Assembly: GCA_944470555.2 (NCBI GenBank)
Contig: OX104127.1
Location: 135,922,786 to 135,986,785, forward strand
Direction of reading: 5' to 3'
Origin: Heterobilharzia americana
Taxonomy: Eukaryota; Platyhelminthes; Trematoda; Strigeidida; Schistosomatidae
Length of the DNA: 64,000 nucleotides
Shown here: positions 40,863 to 53,000 of the stretch, in pieces
Layout: each line of letters begins with the position of its first letter
Numbering within the stretch: the stretch's first letter is position 1
The notes under the pieces: model-generated
Seen by the model: the letters and a program-made list of their open reading frames with translations, nothing else
Told to the model about the DNA's origin: nothing
The model's database searches: none
Position numbers and translations under genes: made by a program

Positions 40863-43800
40863 TACAATTGGCAACAATACATGCAGTCTGAACAGAATGT
40901 TCATGATGATGAAAATAAACACGTTTAACATGTGGGAACATCAAATGTCACTTTTTGTTTTTGCAAGAAAGCCCTGAAATATCAAAATACCAAGTGACGT
41001 CAACCTGGAAAAGCAATTACGTTTTCAGAAGGCCATTGAACAATACCCTTGAGTGAGTCAGAAACAAATGAGTTCCAATTACAGTCAATTAGGTGATCGT
41101 TGGATTAGTTATCTAGATAAAACTATGAAACAGGAGCAGAATAAATGATATCAGCTTCTATGGTTTCAACTGTGTAAGTACTTTTTGTTAGCACCGTGAG
41201 TTGTGCAGTCTCAACAAACGTCGCTTAAGATATTTTGTAAAATTCATTCAGCGATAAAAACCAGTTGAATGTTTTAGAAGGAAACAATGTAGCGTTTTGT
41301 CTTCTTATTATCTGATAGTAGGTGATGAATCAAGGTGAAATGCAAGACTAGATCACAGTGGGACTCGGACCAGTGACCTTCAGAAAGGTTATCGGTATGC
41401 TGTCAAAAGACTGGATATCTAGTCCACTAGAAGAGGTTATATTCACTCAAGCTATATTAAAAAGGTTTTGTAAATTGTTTCAATAGATGGAAATGCATAC
41501 TCTTATGATGAAAATCCGGCCACCCAGACGACAACCACGGGCACACTAACAAAAAATGCTACCATGATATCCCCAAGAGCATCGAAGGCTCTCATGAAGT
41601 GAGAACCGACCTCCTCCAGGATCATGACAGCAAGATTCAAATCAAAAAGAAAGAAGGAAAGTCACAATCATACAATACTACGCTACGCACCTACAAATAA
41701 TGCAGATCAAGAGAAGAAGGAGAAATTCTACAGACAACTGCAATCAGTACTGGATAAAACTCCACACCAGATGGTGACATCAAAATGCATTCTAATGGCT
41801 GAGGTGATATGAATACCAAACTGGAAGAGGACAACACAGGAAGAGAACCAATCATGGGTTGAGAAGCGCTCGATGAAATGAATGAGAATGGAGAACTGTT
41901 TGCAGATTTCTGCGCACTCAACGATTTGGTGATTGGAGGCAGTGTGTTCAAACACAAGGATATTCACAAAGCGAGCGACATGGATTTGATTTCATCAGAC
42001 ACCAGGACACACTTAAAATCAGATAGACTTCATCTCAATGCGAAGAAAGTAGAGATACAGCCTACATGACACAAGATCAGATCAAGAAGGGGAACAGATG
42101 TAGGTACACACCACTCACTATCCAGTGCGAGGAACTTACCTTCAAAATCAAGTTGAAAGCCTTCAAAGAAGCTGGTGATAGACCACATTTCAAGTTCAGC
42201 ACCCAGAACAGAAAGTGTACTGAAGGGCGAAACTAAAAAGAACATTTTCACGTCAGCCAGCCATCAGGACAAAAATGGGGGATATCAGGCAACATTCCTG
42301 AAGAAACCTGCATGGAAGAACACTGGTACTCTGTGAAACTGATATGAGGTGGAAGGAAACCTGCTTAATCGTGTCCTCGACGGACACATGGAAGCTGATA
42401 GAGCTGGGAGAGGAAGATGGTGAAGCAAAAGATGAATCAGTGCAGTGCAGTGCAAGGAGGAATAACGAAAAGAAAGAACTGAGTACAACGTATACAACAC
42501 TACACTGGACAAAGAAGTGAAGAAGAGTGCGCGCAAAGATAAAAGACACTTCTACGACACTTGCAAGCGAAGCAGAACAGGCTGCAGGTAGGAGAGACAG
42601 AGACCTAACATTATATCAAATAAACGTGTTACTTTCTGGGAGGCAAGAGATCAACACAGACGGGACCAATGAAAGATAGTGAAGGGATTCAAGTTACCGC
42701 CGAAGAGGAGAAACAAAGGAAACGATGGGTTGACCACTGCAAAATTTCTTGGATCGACCACCGCTACCACCTGCACTTCGTACCACCAACAGCCTAGCCA
42801 AAGAACTGTCAGTTAGCACAAACCCTCCAACAAAAGCAGAAGTGAAGTCCAGAACGCCACGAAGTTTCTGAAAGCCGGGAAAGCAGCAGGACCAGATGGA
42901 ATTCCACCAGAAGTACTTAAAACAGACGTAGAGATAACAACGGACATGCTCACACCATTATTGCAGAAGGTTTGCAAGAAAGGAAGGAAAGATACCTGCC
43001 CATTAATTGGAAAAGGGTTACTTTGTCACACTCCCAAAGAAGGACGACCTAAGTCTTTGCAAGATCTGGCGCGAAATCAACTTTCTGTCATTGTCCACCC
43101 CAAGCAAAATAATAAGCCGCATCATCTTGGAGAGAATGAAAAATGCTCAAGATTCAATATTACGACCGGAGCAGGCTGGCTGGCTGGATTCAAGAAAAAC
43201 AAATCATGTGCGGATCAAACTGCAACCTTACATTACTCATCATCATAGGACAGAGTATAGAATAGCAGTTAACTCTCTACCTCAACTTCATTGGCTTCTA
43301 TCGAGGCGTCAACCGACAAGCTATGTAGCAGCTGCTTCAACACTACGGTTTTAGTGCCAAAAACCTTTATCAACCTCATTCAACAGCTATATGCTATGTT
43401 ATATGATGAGGCTACATGCCAGCCAAGTGATTCACAATGGAAAGCTCAGTGATGCCTTTGAAGTGAAGACAGGAAAGAGGAGTAAGACAGGGTTGCCGCC
43501 TACTATCACCGATGATCTTCCTGATTGTGGTTGACTGGAGTGGAGTGGAGTGGAGTGGAGTGGATGATGGAAGAAACTGTGAGGAGCTGTGAGAAGATGG
43601 GTATACACTGTTTATGAAGACCGATGAAAATACCCTAGGAGATTTGGATTTCGCCAGTGATGATGATTTGTGTTGATTGTTTCATTGCTCAAACTGGAAG
43701 ATGTACAGGTGAAAAGTAACAAGTTGACAGAAGAGGCAGGCCAGGGCAGAGCAGAGCAGAACAGGGCAGCGAAGGAAGAAGTGACTTCCTTCAGGTGAAT

Positions 43801-46800
43801 GTAGAGAAGACTAAGGTGATGAAGGTACTCAACCAACAACAAGCATCAATCACCATGAGCAGGAGAAATCTAAACGAAGATGTCTCTCACCTGCCTACTT
43901 ACCTACCTAGGCAGCATCGTTTCAACTACAGGTGGCAGCATAGATGAGGATGTCAGTGCCATCCAGGATTGAAAAGACAGCAAGACAGGCCTTGCTGCAT
44001 TAATCTGGAATCAGTGTGAAGATCTACTGCACTGCACTGCACTCAGCATAAAGCGTGAATAATATCTGGATTTTCAACACTAATTTAGTCGGGTAAGTCA
44101 GTGCTTGTATATGATGGTTGAGAGACTTGATTGCACGTTACGAAAAGCATTTCCAACAAACTGCAGACATACATCACATGAACAGCTGCCGCCTACACTC
44201 ACTTGATACTGAAGATGGATCAGATGGCGAGAATAAGAATGATAAGCAAGAAGTAACTGTGGCCTGGAAACGAATCAACGAAGAACCTATCACGCGACAA
44301 ATATGCAGAAGAAGAAAGTGGAGATGGATTGGATTGGACATACACTGAGAAGACGGTTTGAAGACATCACGTGCTAGGCCAGGCCGTCGAGTGGAAGCCG
44401 AATGGAGACGACGAGTTGGGTTTCTGAGGTGAAGGTGACATGGAGGAGATGATGTGAGGAAGAAATGAAAGTTTGTAGGGAGTCATGTTGGCAGGTTGAA
44501 AAGACTGGAGAGAAGAAAGTGTGATGGTGGCGTGCTAGTGAAGCCCTATGTTCCACTAGGAACCCAAGGGACAAATAATAATAATAATAATGATCGCTTA
44601 CAGCTAGTAAGCAGGAAGTTCTTGGATCTATGCTTATCCCGGCTACAGATTGTGTTTTGGAGTGGTTGGTTATTGTAGACTGCAATTGCGTTTTATTTAA
44701 CTTGGTGTCTGCATTTTATGCGCAAATTAACTGACTTTAATAAGCTTTTATTACATAAACACTACATGGGTTCGCGTCTGGATTTTGATTGGAATGCTAA
44801 TTTAATTTTTTTTACCATGAATTCATTGACTTGTGTTTGATTAAATCTATCTAAATTTCCCCCTTTATTTCTAAGGCTTTTTATCAATCCAATATCATAG
44901 AAAAATTGCGTAATGTTGTGTGTAGTTCAACGTTTATGGAATCTAAATTTGCTGCGATGGCTTTGCATATTCTTGGCGAAGAAGTTCCAAGCAGATTACC
45001 AGCTCAAGTACCATTATGGGATCATGGCGAAGTCGAATGCTGGTTGTCCCGTGTCAGTTTTTTTACATATGTTCAATCTTAGCACTTATCAAAGATATCA
45101 TCTTTGAAATGCAATGTATTTGAGCAATATATTTCAAATTGTCTCACATTTGCCTGTCAAAGTATTTTATGTGAAGGGCGAAAATAGGATGGGGTAAGGT
45201 AAATAAATTAAGATAGTACAAGCTTTAGGAAATATGGGGATAATAAGGAGGAACTATACGTTTTCACACCTCTTTTGCATTAAAATAAGATAAAGATTGC
45301 GAAGGTAGGTTTAGGGTAACCACAAATTGTTCTGAATATGCAAAGAAAGGTTTGAACTTACGCTTCAACGAACCGAAGTATACTCTCCTGTAGGCTCCTA
45401 TATAATGGTCCAGAGGCTATTTTAGGATCAACTTTGTGACCTGTTTCTATAATGCTTCCACGTACAAAGGATGATTTCTGTCTTCCCCCGTCTTTATCAG
45501 ATTATTTATATATATATAACTATCTTTCTAGCCATTTCGGTATTTGCTCCACCACCCTAGACTTCATATTTTGATAACTCCGCCCAGTGTATGTCGCCGC
45601 GCACACATGTAAATTGGTATACACAGTCGGATATGACGTAATTATCTATGTAGTGATGAGGTTAGTTTTGAAGCATTTCGTTTTTTCGATACTATTGAGC
45701 TTGGCTGCGAAGTATGTTTTTAATAACGAAAATAGGCCTTCGTCTTATGATAAGACTGTTTGATTCCTTCTTATGCGGTAGCGGGATGTAAACATCCTTC
45801 TTCTGGACGTAATACTAATTAGTTCGCACCTTGCAGACGTTTTCATAACGATTTCTAAACTTCAGAGGATATGCGTTTTTCATTAGTGTCTCTCCTGTAT
45901 CATCTTGATTCATTTACCTTACCCCATTCTATTTTCACCCTTCATGTAAAATGCCTAAGCTGGTAAATGTGTGACCAGATTTTTCGAAATGCATTGCACA
46001 AATACATCACATTTCCCCAGATAACCTACGTCTTGTTATATCATGCAAATTCATCAAAGAGAGTAATTATTACTATTTATTGATATGCTTTTATTTCTTC
46101 GTTGTTTTTCTGGATCGAATTGTCCGACCTCTATTGGCATATGGCCTCCTATGTAGATGCCTTGAAGTGGCCTGAATACTAATTATGGTAATTTACTTGG
46201 TTATGGCTAGCAGAGGAATCCACGACGCGCATTTCGTCCGATGTGGGTCTGATTTGTCATCTGGATGTACCTTTACCAGTGCGGAGTGTTGTTCGCACTG
46301 AGACTCGAACCTCGTACCCATCGCTTCAAATGCAAAAGAGGAGAATTACAAGTGTTTTGGCGAATGGTAATAAATAATACCCTTTTTCAAGAGGTGGCTT
46401 TCTTGTTTCAGTGGCCTAGTGGATAACGCTCTTGCGTTTGAAGCGATGGGTATTAGGTTCGGGTCCCAGTGGGAACGACATCACTCACTGGGGTGCAGGT
46501 ACGCCCAGCTGACGAGCCTCAAATAGGACGAAACGCGCGTCGTGGATTTCTCTGCTAGCCACAACCAATTAATTAGTATTCAGGCAATATCGAGGTATCC
46601 GCATAGGAGCCCATGTGCCAACAGAGGTCGAACAATTCAACCCAGTAAAACAAATGGATCAGTCATTCCAAACATATCATCTTTGTTAACTTGTAGTCTA
46701 ATATATGAAATTACTTCAAAATCCATAGTTTCTACTATGGAAATAGAAACCTTTTTCAATTACGTGCTGCTGACAAAATTATTAATATCAAGCTAAGTAG

Positions 46801-46966
46801 TATCATACTAATTCATACTGTATCATCTGACTTTTTGTCATTTACTGCCTGCATTCTACTATGTTCAGTATCAGATTATTATTATATTGATTGAATATAC
46901 TGAAACGAAATTAACCAAGATGTAGAAACTCATAGGAAATGATACAGTATATTGGAGAGGATTATG

Positions 46967-47010
<44 letters not shown>

Positions 47011-50000
47011 TACTTTTAAAAATAAACGTATAGGATCTAAGAATACCTACCAGTTCTTGTAGTGAAAGCAAAATATTCCATTGATAAACATTTCAGGAAG
47101 TTGAAGTTCAGTCGGATTAAACTCATACTTATAAGGCTGTGAAATAGAAATTCCTCCAAAAAGATATTACCTCTATGAAGAGGCGTTCATTTCATTGAAT
47201 GAAAAGACATCAGGACTGAAATGATAACTGCATTTCAAAAAGATTGAATGAGATGCTTCGAAATCACCTCATATGTGACTAGGTGAGTAAAACGTTTACT
47301 CTTTATTTAATTATGGCCAATTGACAGTCGTTTCTTTTCAAGCATACAGTTCAGATTAAACTGAAAACTAACTAATAATATTTTGAATTTGATTCAGCTT
47401 ATACCAATTTCTCACTAAAATCTGCTTTGGTTTTTTATCGTTTTGAAAGGAATAATTCATATGTCATCAAATTCTTATGCATAAAAATATCAAAAGGCTT
47501 ATTCTCTCAAAATGTTATAAATAAATTCTTACTATTTGTTGATAGCCGAAAATATTGATAACAGCAGAATCGATATTCGCAAGAAAGTTATGTTGAAATT
47601 ATAAAAAAATCACATCATATCCAATAATTACTGTAATCCTAATGACAGATGGTCAACCTTAATATTCAACGACATCAGAAAGATCCTGAAGCGCTCAGTA
47701 TGGTCTGTTAGATTCTTGCAGTATTAATCTTAAGTGCTACAACAGTTCAAATTATTGAACGTGATATCTGTTTAGTCATCAATGTAAGTATCAGTCTATC
47801 AAATAAGACTACTTGAGTCTATTTGTTGTTCAACCAGTTACTTCAGTGTCTAATTCAACTCGATTAGCACTAGAACAACGAGATACAATCGAGATTATAA
47901 TCAGTTAGTTACTTGCGGCTTATTTGCATAACAATTGAGGAAAACTTCGATCGAAGTAAAATGTGAAATCTGTTCAGTTTTTAAACTTCGTAGTTCAATC
48001 AATAGTCCACCGAATCGTTTACGTAAAGACTATTGGTTCGAATCCTATACTAATCTGAGTTTTGTTTCAACTGCAACCATCAACCTGGTTTATATAAATA
48101 TCTGTGTGTGAATTATGAATTACTTACATAGTCCTATCAATTATCTCTGGCTGATAACCGCCCAAGTTATCAAGATGTAACTCACTAACTTTAGCACTCA
48201 ATTTTCAAGTAACGAATCACTAGATCCAAAACTTGTTGCATTTAATCTACCCCCTGCAGTCATGCAGTATTGTAAACCTTCACACTGTAACTGAAGCTCA
48301 GTACACGAGACTTTTACTAAATCTACTAGGTAAATTAATCATCAACCTTTTAGTGATAGTATTTTCTTTGTGATCACATCAATTTATTACTTCATTTCTC
48401 ATGATATGTAGTTTGTAGAAAATAAAGTCTGTCAGACCATATTTGATCCAAACAATTTGAAAATTTTGAAAGATGTCCTAACTATTCCTTTAATCATTAT
48501 GAAGACTTATAATTATTGTTTATCATCCCAGATAACTTTCCATATGATATCTTAAACAGCTGTTTGTTCTTAAGGTGTGTTTGTAAGGGTGATATGAGTA
48601 CATAACATAATAGCAGGGTAGTGTCACATAGCTGTATATACTTTACTTCTTCATCCGATGTTCCAACAGTATATCCACCCTAGAAAAACGTATTTGAAGA
48701 ATTTGAGATATTAAGATAGTTTTAAAGCTTTGATAATGGCATCGTACACTCTGCAACAAACAAGTTCAATAAGAATTAGCTATCTTTTAAGAAATCACAA
48801 TATGTGTTAGTATTTAGCTGATTTAGATCCAAGTTAAATGAAACAATTGGTTACATGAAGCCCAGTTGTTGTTTTAATTGGTACCATCCGTTGAAAGACA
48901 TTTTCTTTTTTTCAGCTTTGATTTGTTAATATGTTATTCTGATCAACAACAAAAATGTTACACGGTATAACACAGCGAAAGGGAATAAGAATAATCACTT
49001 TATTTTAAACAATATGATTTATACAACATGGGATTCTCAGCAAGTTCACTACCTTAACGAAATGGTCACTGCATCCGAATCATGCTAAAGGCAATAATGC
49101 TGAATAGTCAGCTGATATTAGATTAGCTTCCAATCTAGAATGGAAGATATATAGAAAATCGAATGTAAGTTTGATGTTGATGGTTCATTCAGCCAATACA
49201 AGAGTCTACCATTCGAGTTAAGCATCTGAAGAGTGGAAATGTGAGAACTTTTTGCACAACAATAAGTTGATTTCCATTGAACTTGACATTTTTTCTTCGT
49301 TTGACGGGGAGAAATTTTGGTAGCCCAAGGTCCAAGCAAGCCACTTTGAGTAAACGCCAATTTCTAACATCAAGAATAAGGTGGCAGTTTGCATACATGC
49401 ATTGGAAAAAAACACTTTTGTTAACCTAATAGATAAAAGTTTATTTTTCTCTGACACAATAATGCATTACATCCAAATTGCATAATATATACAAATCATA
49501 CGAAATATCCTTAACTTTTATTGACTAATCAGTCTATAACTCTTAAATTCCAGTGAAATCTTTCTTTAAGTTTTCAAATATAAAACTCTGTAAACTGTTT
49601 TTAGCAAGTCATATCACCTGGGTACAAACACAATAAACTATAACTGACTTGATTGTGACTAGCAGTGAAATCTAGGACTCACCCTTCATCCTATTTCACT
49701 TTTAGCCACAGCCAAGTCAGTTATAACAATAAATATTCAGGCGACATCGCGAGGCATCCACATAGGACGCCATATACCAACAGAGATTGATCAATTCAAT
49801 CCGTTATAATAACAACGAATTACAAATATCATAAAATAATAACAGTAAACTATAGTTTGAAACTAATTTCTCTTTCTTCCAACTTTATCATAGAATTTAC
49901 GACAAAAACTAATTCATTTGTTCAGAATAATCAACACTTGTATACATATTAGTGACGAATAGTGGCTAGTAGTGGAATCAAGGATGCGCATTTCGTCCTA

Positions 50001-53000
50001 TTTGGGGCTCGCCAGCTGGATGTGTCTGCCTCACAGTGTTTGATGTTATTCCCCGCTGGGACTCAAACTTTTGACTAATCGCTTCAAACGCCAGAGCATT
50101 ATCCACTAGACCACCGAGCAATGACAATTGTGTACATAGTTGGAAAGAGGAAGAAAAAGTAAACAGCTATTGAGAATTTTAAATTACACATAGGTATCTT
50201 TAACTGTAACGGTCACAGGTTTTACCAGCTGAACAGAGTACAAAAATCTTGACATTGAATACAAAGACTACAACATAATGCATATTTTACAAACAGTTAA
50301 GGAATACTATCTATCAGTTTTTTAAAATTTGTATTCTGTTTTCAGTAAAAGTGTTTTTTAGCGCTTAATGATGTTGTTCGATGCCCCTAATTATAATACT
50401 CCCCACCATCCTTGTCAAGTACTTTGTTTTCGCTATCACTTAGAAGTAAGAACTAACAATAAGTGATATTGTCACCACTGATACTGATGAAGTATTTTTT
50501 TTTTGGTGTATTTCATTTACATATGTAGAGAGGATTCAAAGAGTTAGCTTACAAGTTTTCAGATTTACGTGTTGATGGAGATTTATTACTTCGACTAGAT
50601 GAATGCATATTAGAAAAAGATTTAGGAGTTAAAAATGGTATAACCCGATCTCGGTAAGTTGAAACCTATAATAATAATTTATAATATTTTCAAATATCTA
50701 GACTTCTGCGTGAATTATGCTCTCTAAAGATAAATGCAGATTATTCAGCTGTAGATCCAACTGGAATATGTGCTTGGCTGCGTGAAGCCACCCATATCAC
50801 TGCATTGAACAGTACAACTACTCCAAGAAATCCAACTACATCAGACTACAATTTAAATGAAAATGACTTTCAAAATAAGCTTTCCACCACCAATATATCG
50901 AATACATGTGGACAATATTGCTATACACATGATTTATCTTGCTTAAACCAATCTTTTGATTTGCTTCAATACGCATATAACTTGATTTCAGCCGGTGTAC
51001 ATCGTCCTTTCTTACCATACTTATCCGATAAGATGCTGTTAGAAGATTGTCAGATCAAAAATGGAATACACCGTAAACGTATTCTAGACGCTATACAGTG
51101 TAAGTAAGAATTATAATTTGTGTTCATTCATTTAATGTATGCTTATCAATGGTGACGATTTTCAGCAAAATCGTATCCAGTTTTTCGCATTACTTACTAA
51201 CATAAACAAATTTTTATCACTAGTAACTAGTTTTAGCCTGTAGTTCCTTATCATTGATTAAATCAAATTGATCCACCACTATTGAAATCTGTACTCCTGT
51301 GTAAAGGCTTCCATTTTGTCAGTAATTTCATTTTAATATTCATGGTTGTTAGGTAGGTGGATCTAGCTGACGAGTCTCAAGTATTACGAAACGTGCGTCA
51401 TTGATTCCACTGGGTAGCTACTATCCACCATAAGTATGAACCGAGAAAATATTTCAGTGTAGTATTCATCTATTATCTACTATTTTTTTAAATCTGAAAG
51501 ACAGAATTAAAAATATATGCTATGGCTTTTTCGCATGCAAATGAATAATATTACGAAGTTACTTCCTAAGAATTATAGACACTTGGAATATTTTTATCCT
51601 TCTGAGCCTCATTTAAGTATCTTTAAAGGTATGAGTAAGACAATATTAAGATTCATTCATGTTAACAAATTATTCAGTCGAAAAACTAAGTTTGAAACCT
51701 CATGTTACACTATGAAAGCAAGTGGAATTTCAGTTTCATAAATCCAATAGTATATTATCTCAAAACTAAGGCCTACATCCTGACTTACTGCTTATTTAGA
51801 TCATGACTTCTTGAACATTACCATTTAGGTGTATCTTACGAGTCCTAATGAATATAAGAAAGTCATTTATTGTACTAAAATTCATGCAAAAAATGCAATC
51901 CTTTTATTTTTCCTCCATTCTAAAATATTAAAATCTTCAGTTGTGCAAATATACGAAGCTATGCATGAATCCTTATGAAAACGATTCTTTTTTTGAGATT
52001 ACATCTGTTTAGTGGTATACGAAAAAACATATTGTTCGGAACATATTAAGCGTTTGTTCATCATACATAAACACTAATTACATAATAGTTAATTGTTTAT
52101 GCACTGAGCTATGAATCATACTTGTTGTGTGAGAGCTTCTCAGACTCCCCAGTTGTCAAGGCCGAAGTTAACAGTGGAGAACTTAATCCAATGAGCTACT
52201 TCTTCGCTCTGATTACATAATTTTCAGTAAGTTGATTAAGTTTTTCATAATACTGTGTTGTTGAACATGAAATAATTACTCTCTAATCACCTTCTACTCG
52301 GATTTTAACTTGATAACTGGAAATATATCTGTTGATCGCTGACTAGATAATGTGTGTAATACAATTCACAATTCGATTTCTTTTTAAACTATATTGATGA
52401 TTTTCATCAAATTTATTTTTCTCGTTGTATTTCAATAATTTTTATCTTTATGTCAGCTTTCATTACAATGCACAATCAATTTCGTCTAACAGATCATGAT
52501 TCCAAGTTGAATATCTTTGCTCAACCAGATAAATATATTGATGTATTTATTTCTTATCGTCGTTCTAATGGTTCACAATTAGCAAGTCTATTAAAAGTTC
52601 ATTTTCAATTACGTGGCTATAGAGTATTTTTAGATATTGATCGTCTTACTGCTGGAAAATTTCATGAATCACTTCTTCACTCTATCCGATCATCACATAA
52701 CTTTGTTCTTGTTTTAACGCCAAGAGCATTAGATCGTTGCTTAAATGATACTCACTGCACAGATTGGATACATAAAGTAAGTGAATATTTTTTTGTATTA
52801 AAAAGTTATTTGAAATAATTGAATAAAACGAGCATTAATTTAAAAATTTCGTGAAGGATATATATCACTTTTTTCTCTTGGGAATACACGTGAGTAAACA
52901 TTTACTTTGACAAAGAATATTTTGTTGAATATCATGTTCAAATTAAAGGTTTGCTGGTATTTTAAGATAAATTAATGAAGATTTGGATAGCATTTCTATA

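Larger units (their letters stand above)
37945..44875 (+). other. SARM1: SARM1 intron 7
   Basis: Nearly filled by a non-LTR relic (38350-40195) interrupted by a Penelope-like element (38901-39944), a (TA)n tract at 40809 and an RTE-type element (41475-44592). 40200-40800 and 40870-41330 show nothing recognisable. Confidence 0.65.
45053..50528 (+). other. SARM1: SARM1 intron 8
   Basis: Holds an inverted-repeat element at 45103-46013, Sm-alpha copies at 46196-46640, a (TA)n run at 46971, Sm-alpha fragments at 49660-49850 and a further copy at 49955-50122. 47010-49650 is AT-rich with only one doubtful tRNA-like segment near 48000. Confidence 0.6.

Noticed and set aside
40707..40977. Open frames on both strands with long Ile-Tyr repeats (also near 46871-47071)
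   Set aside because: They are translations of (TA)n microsatellites and appear on both strands.
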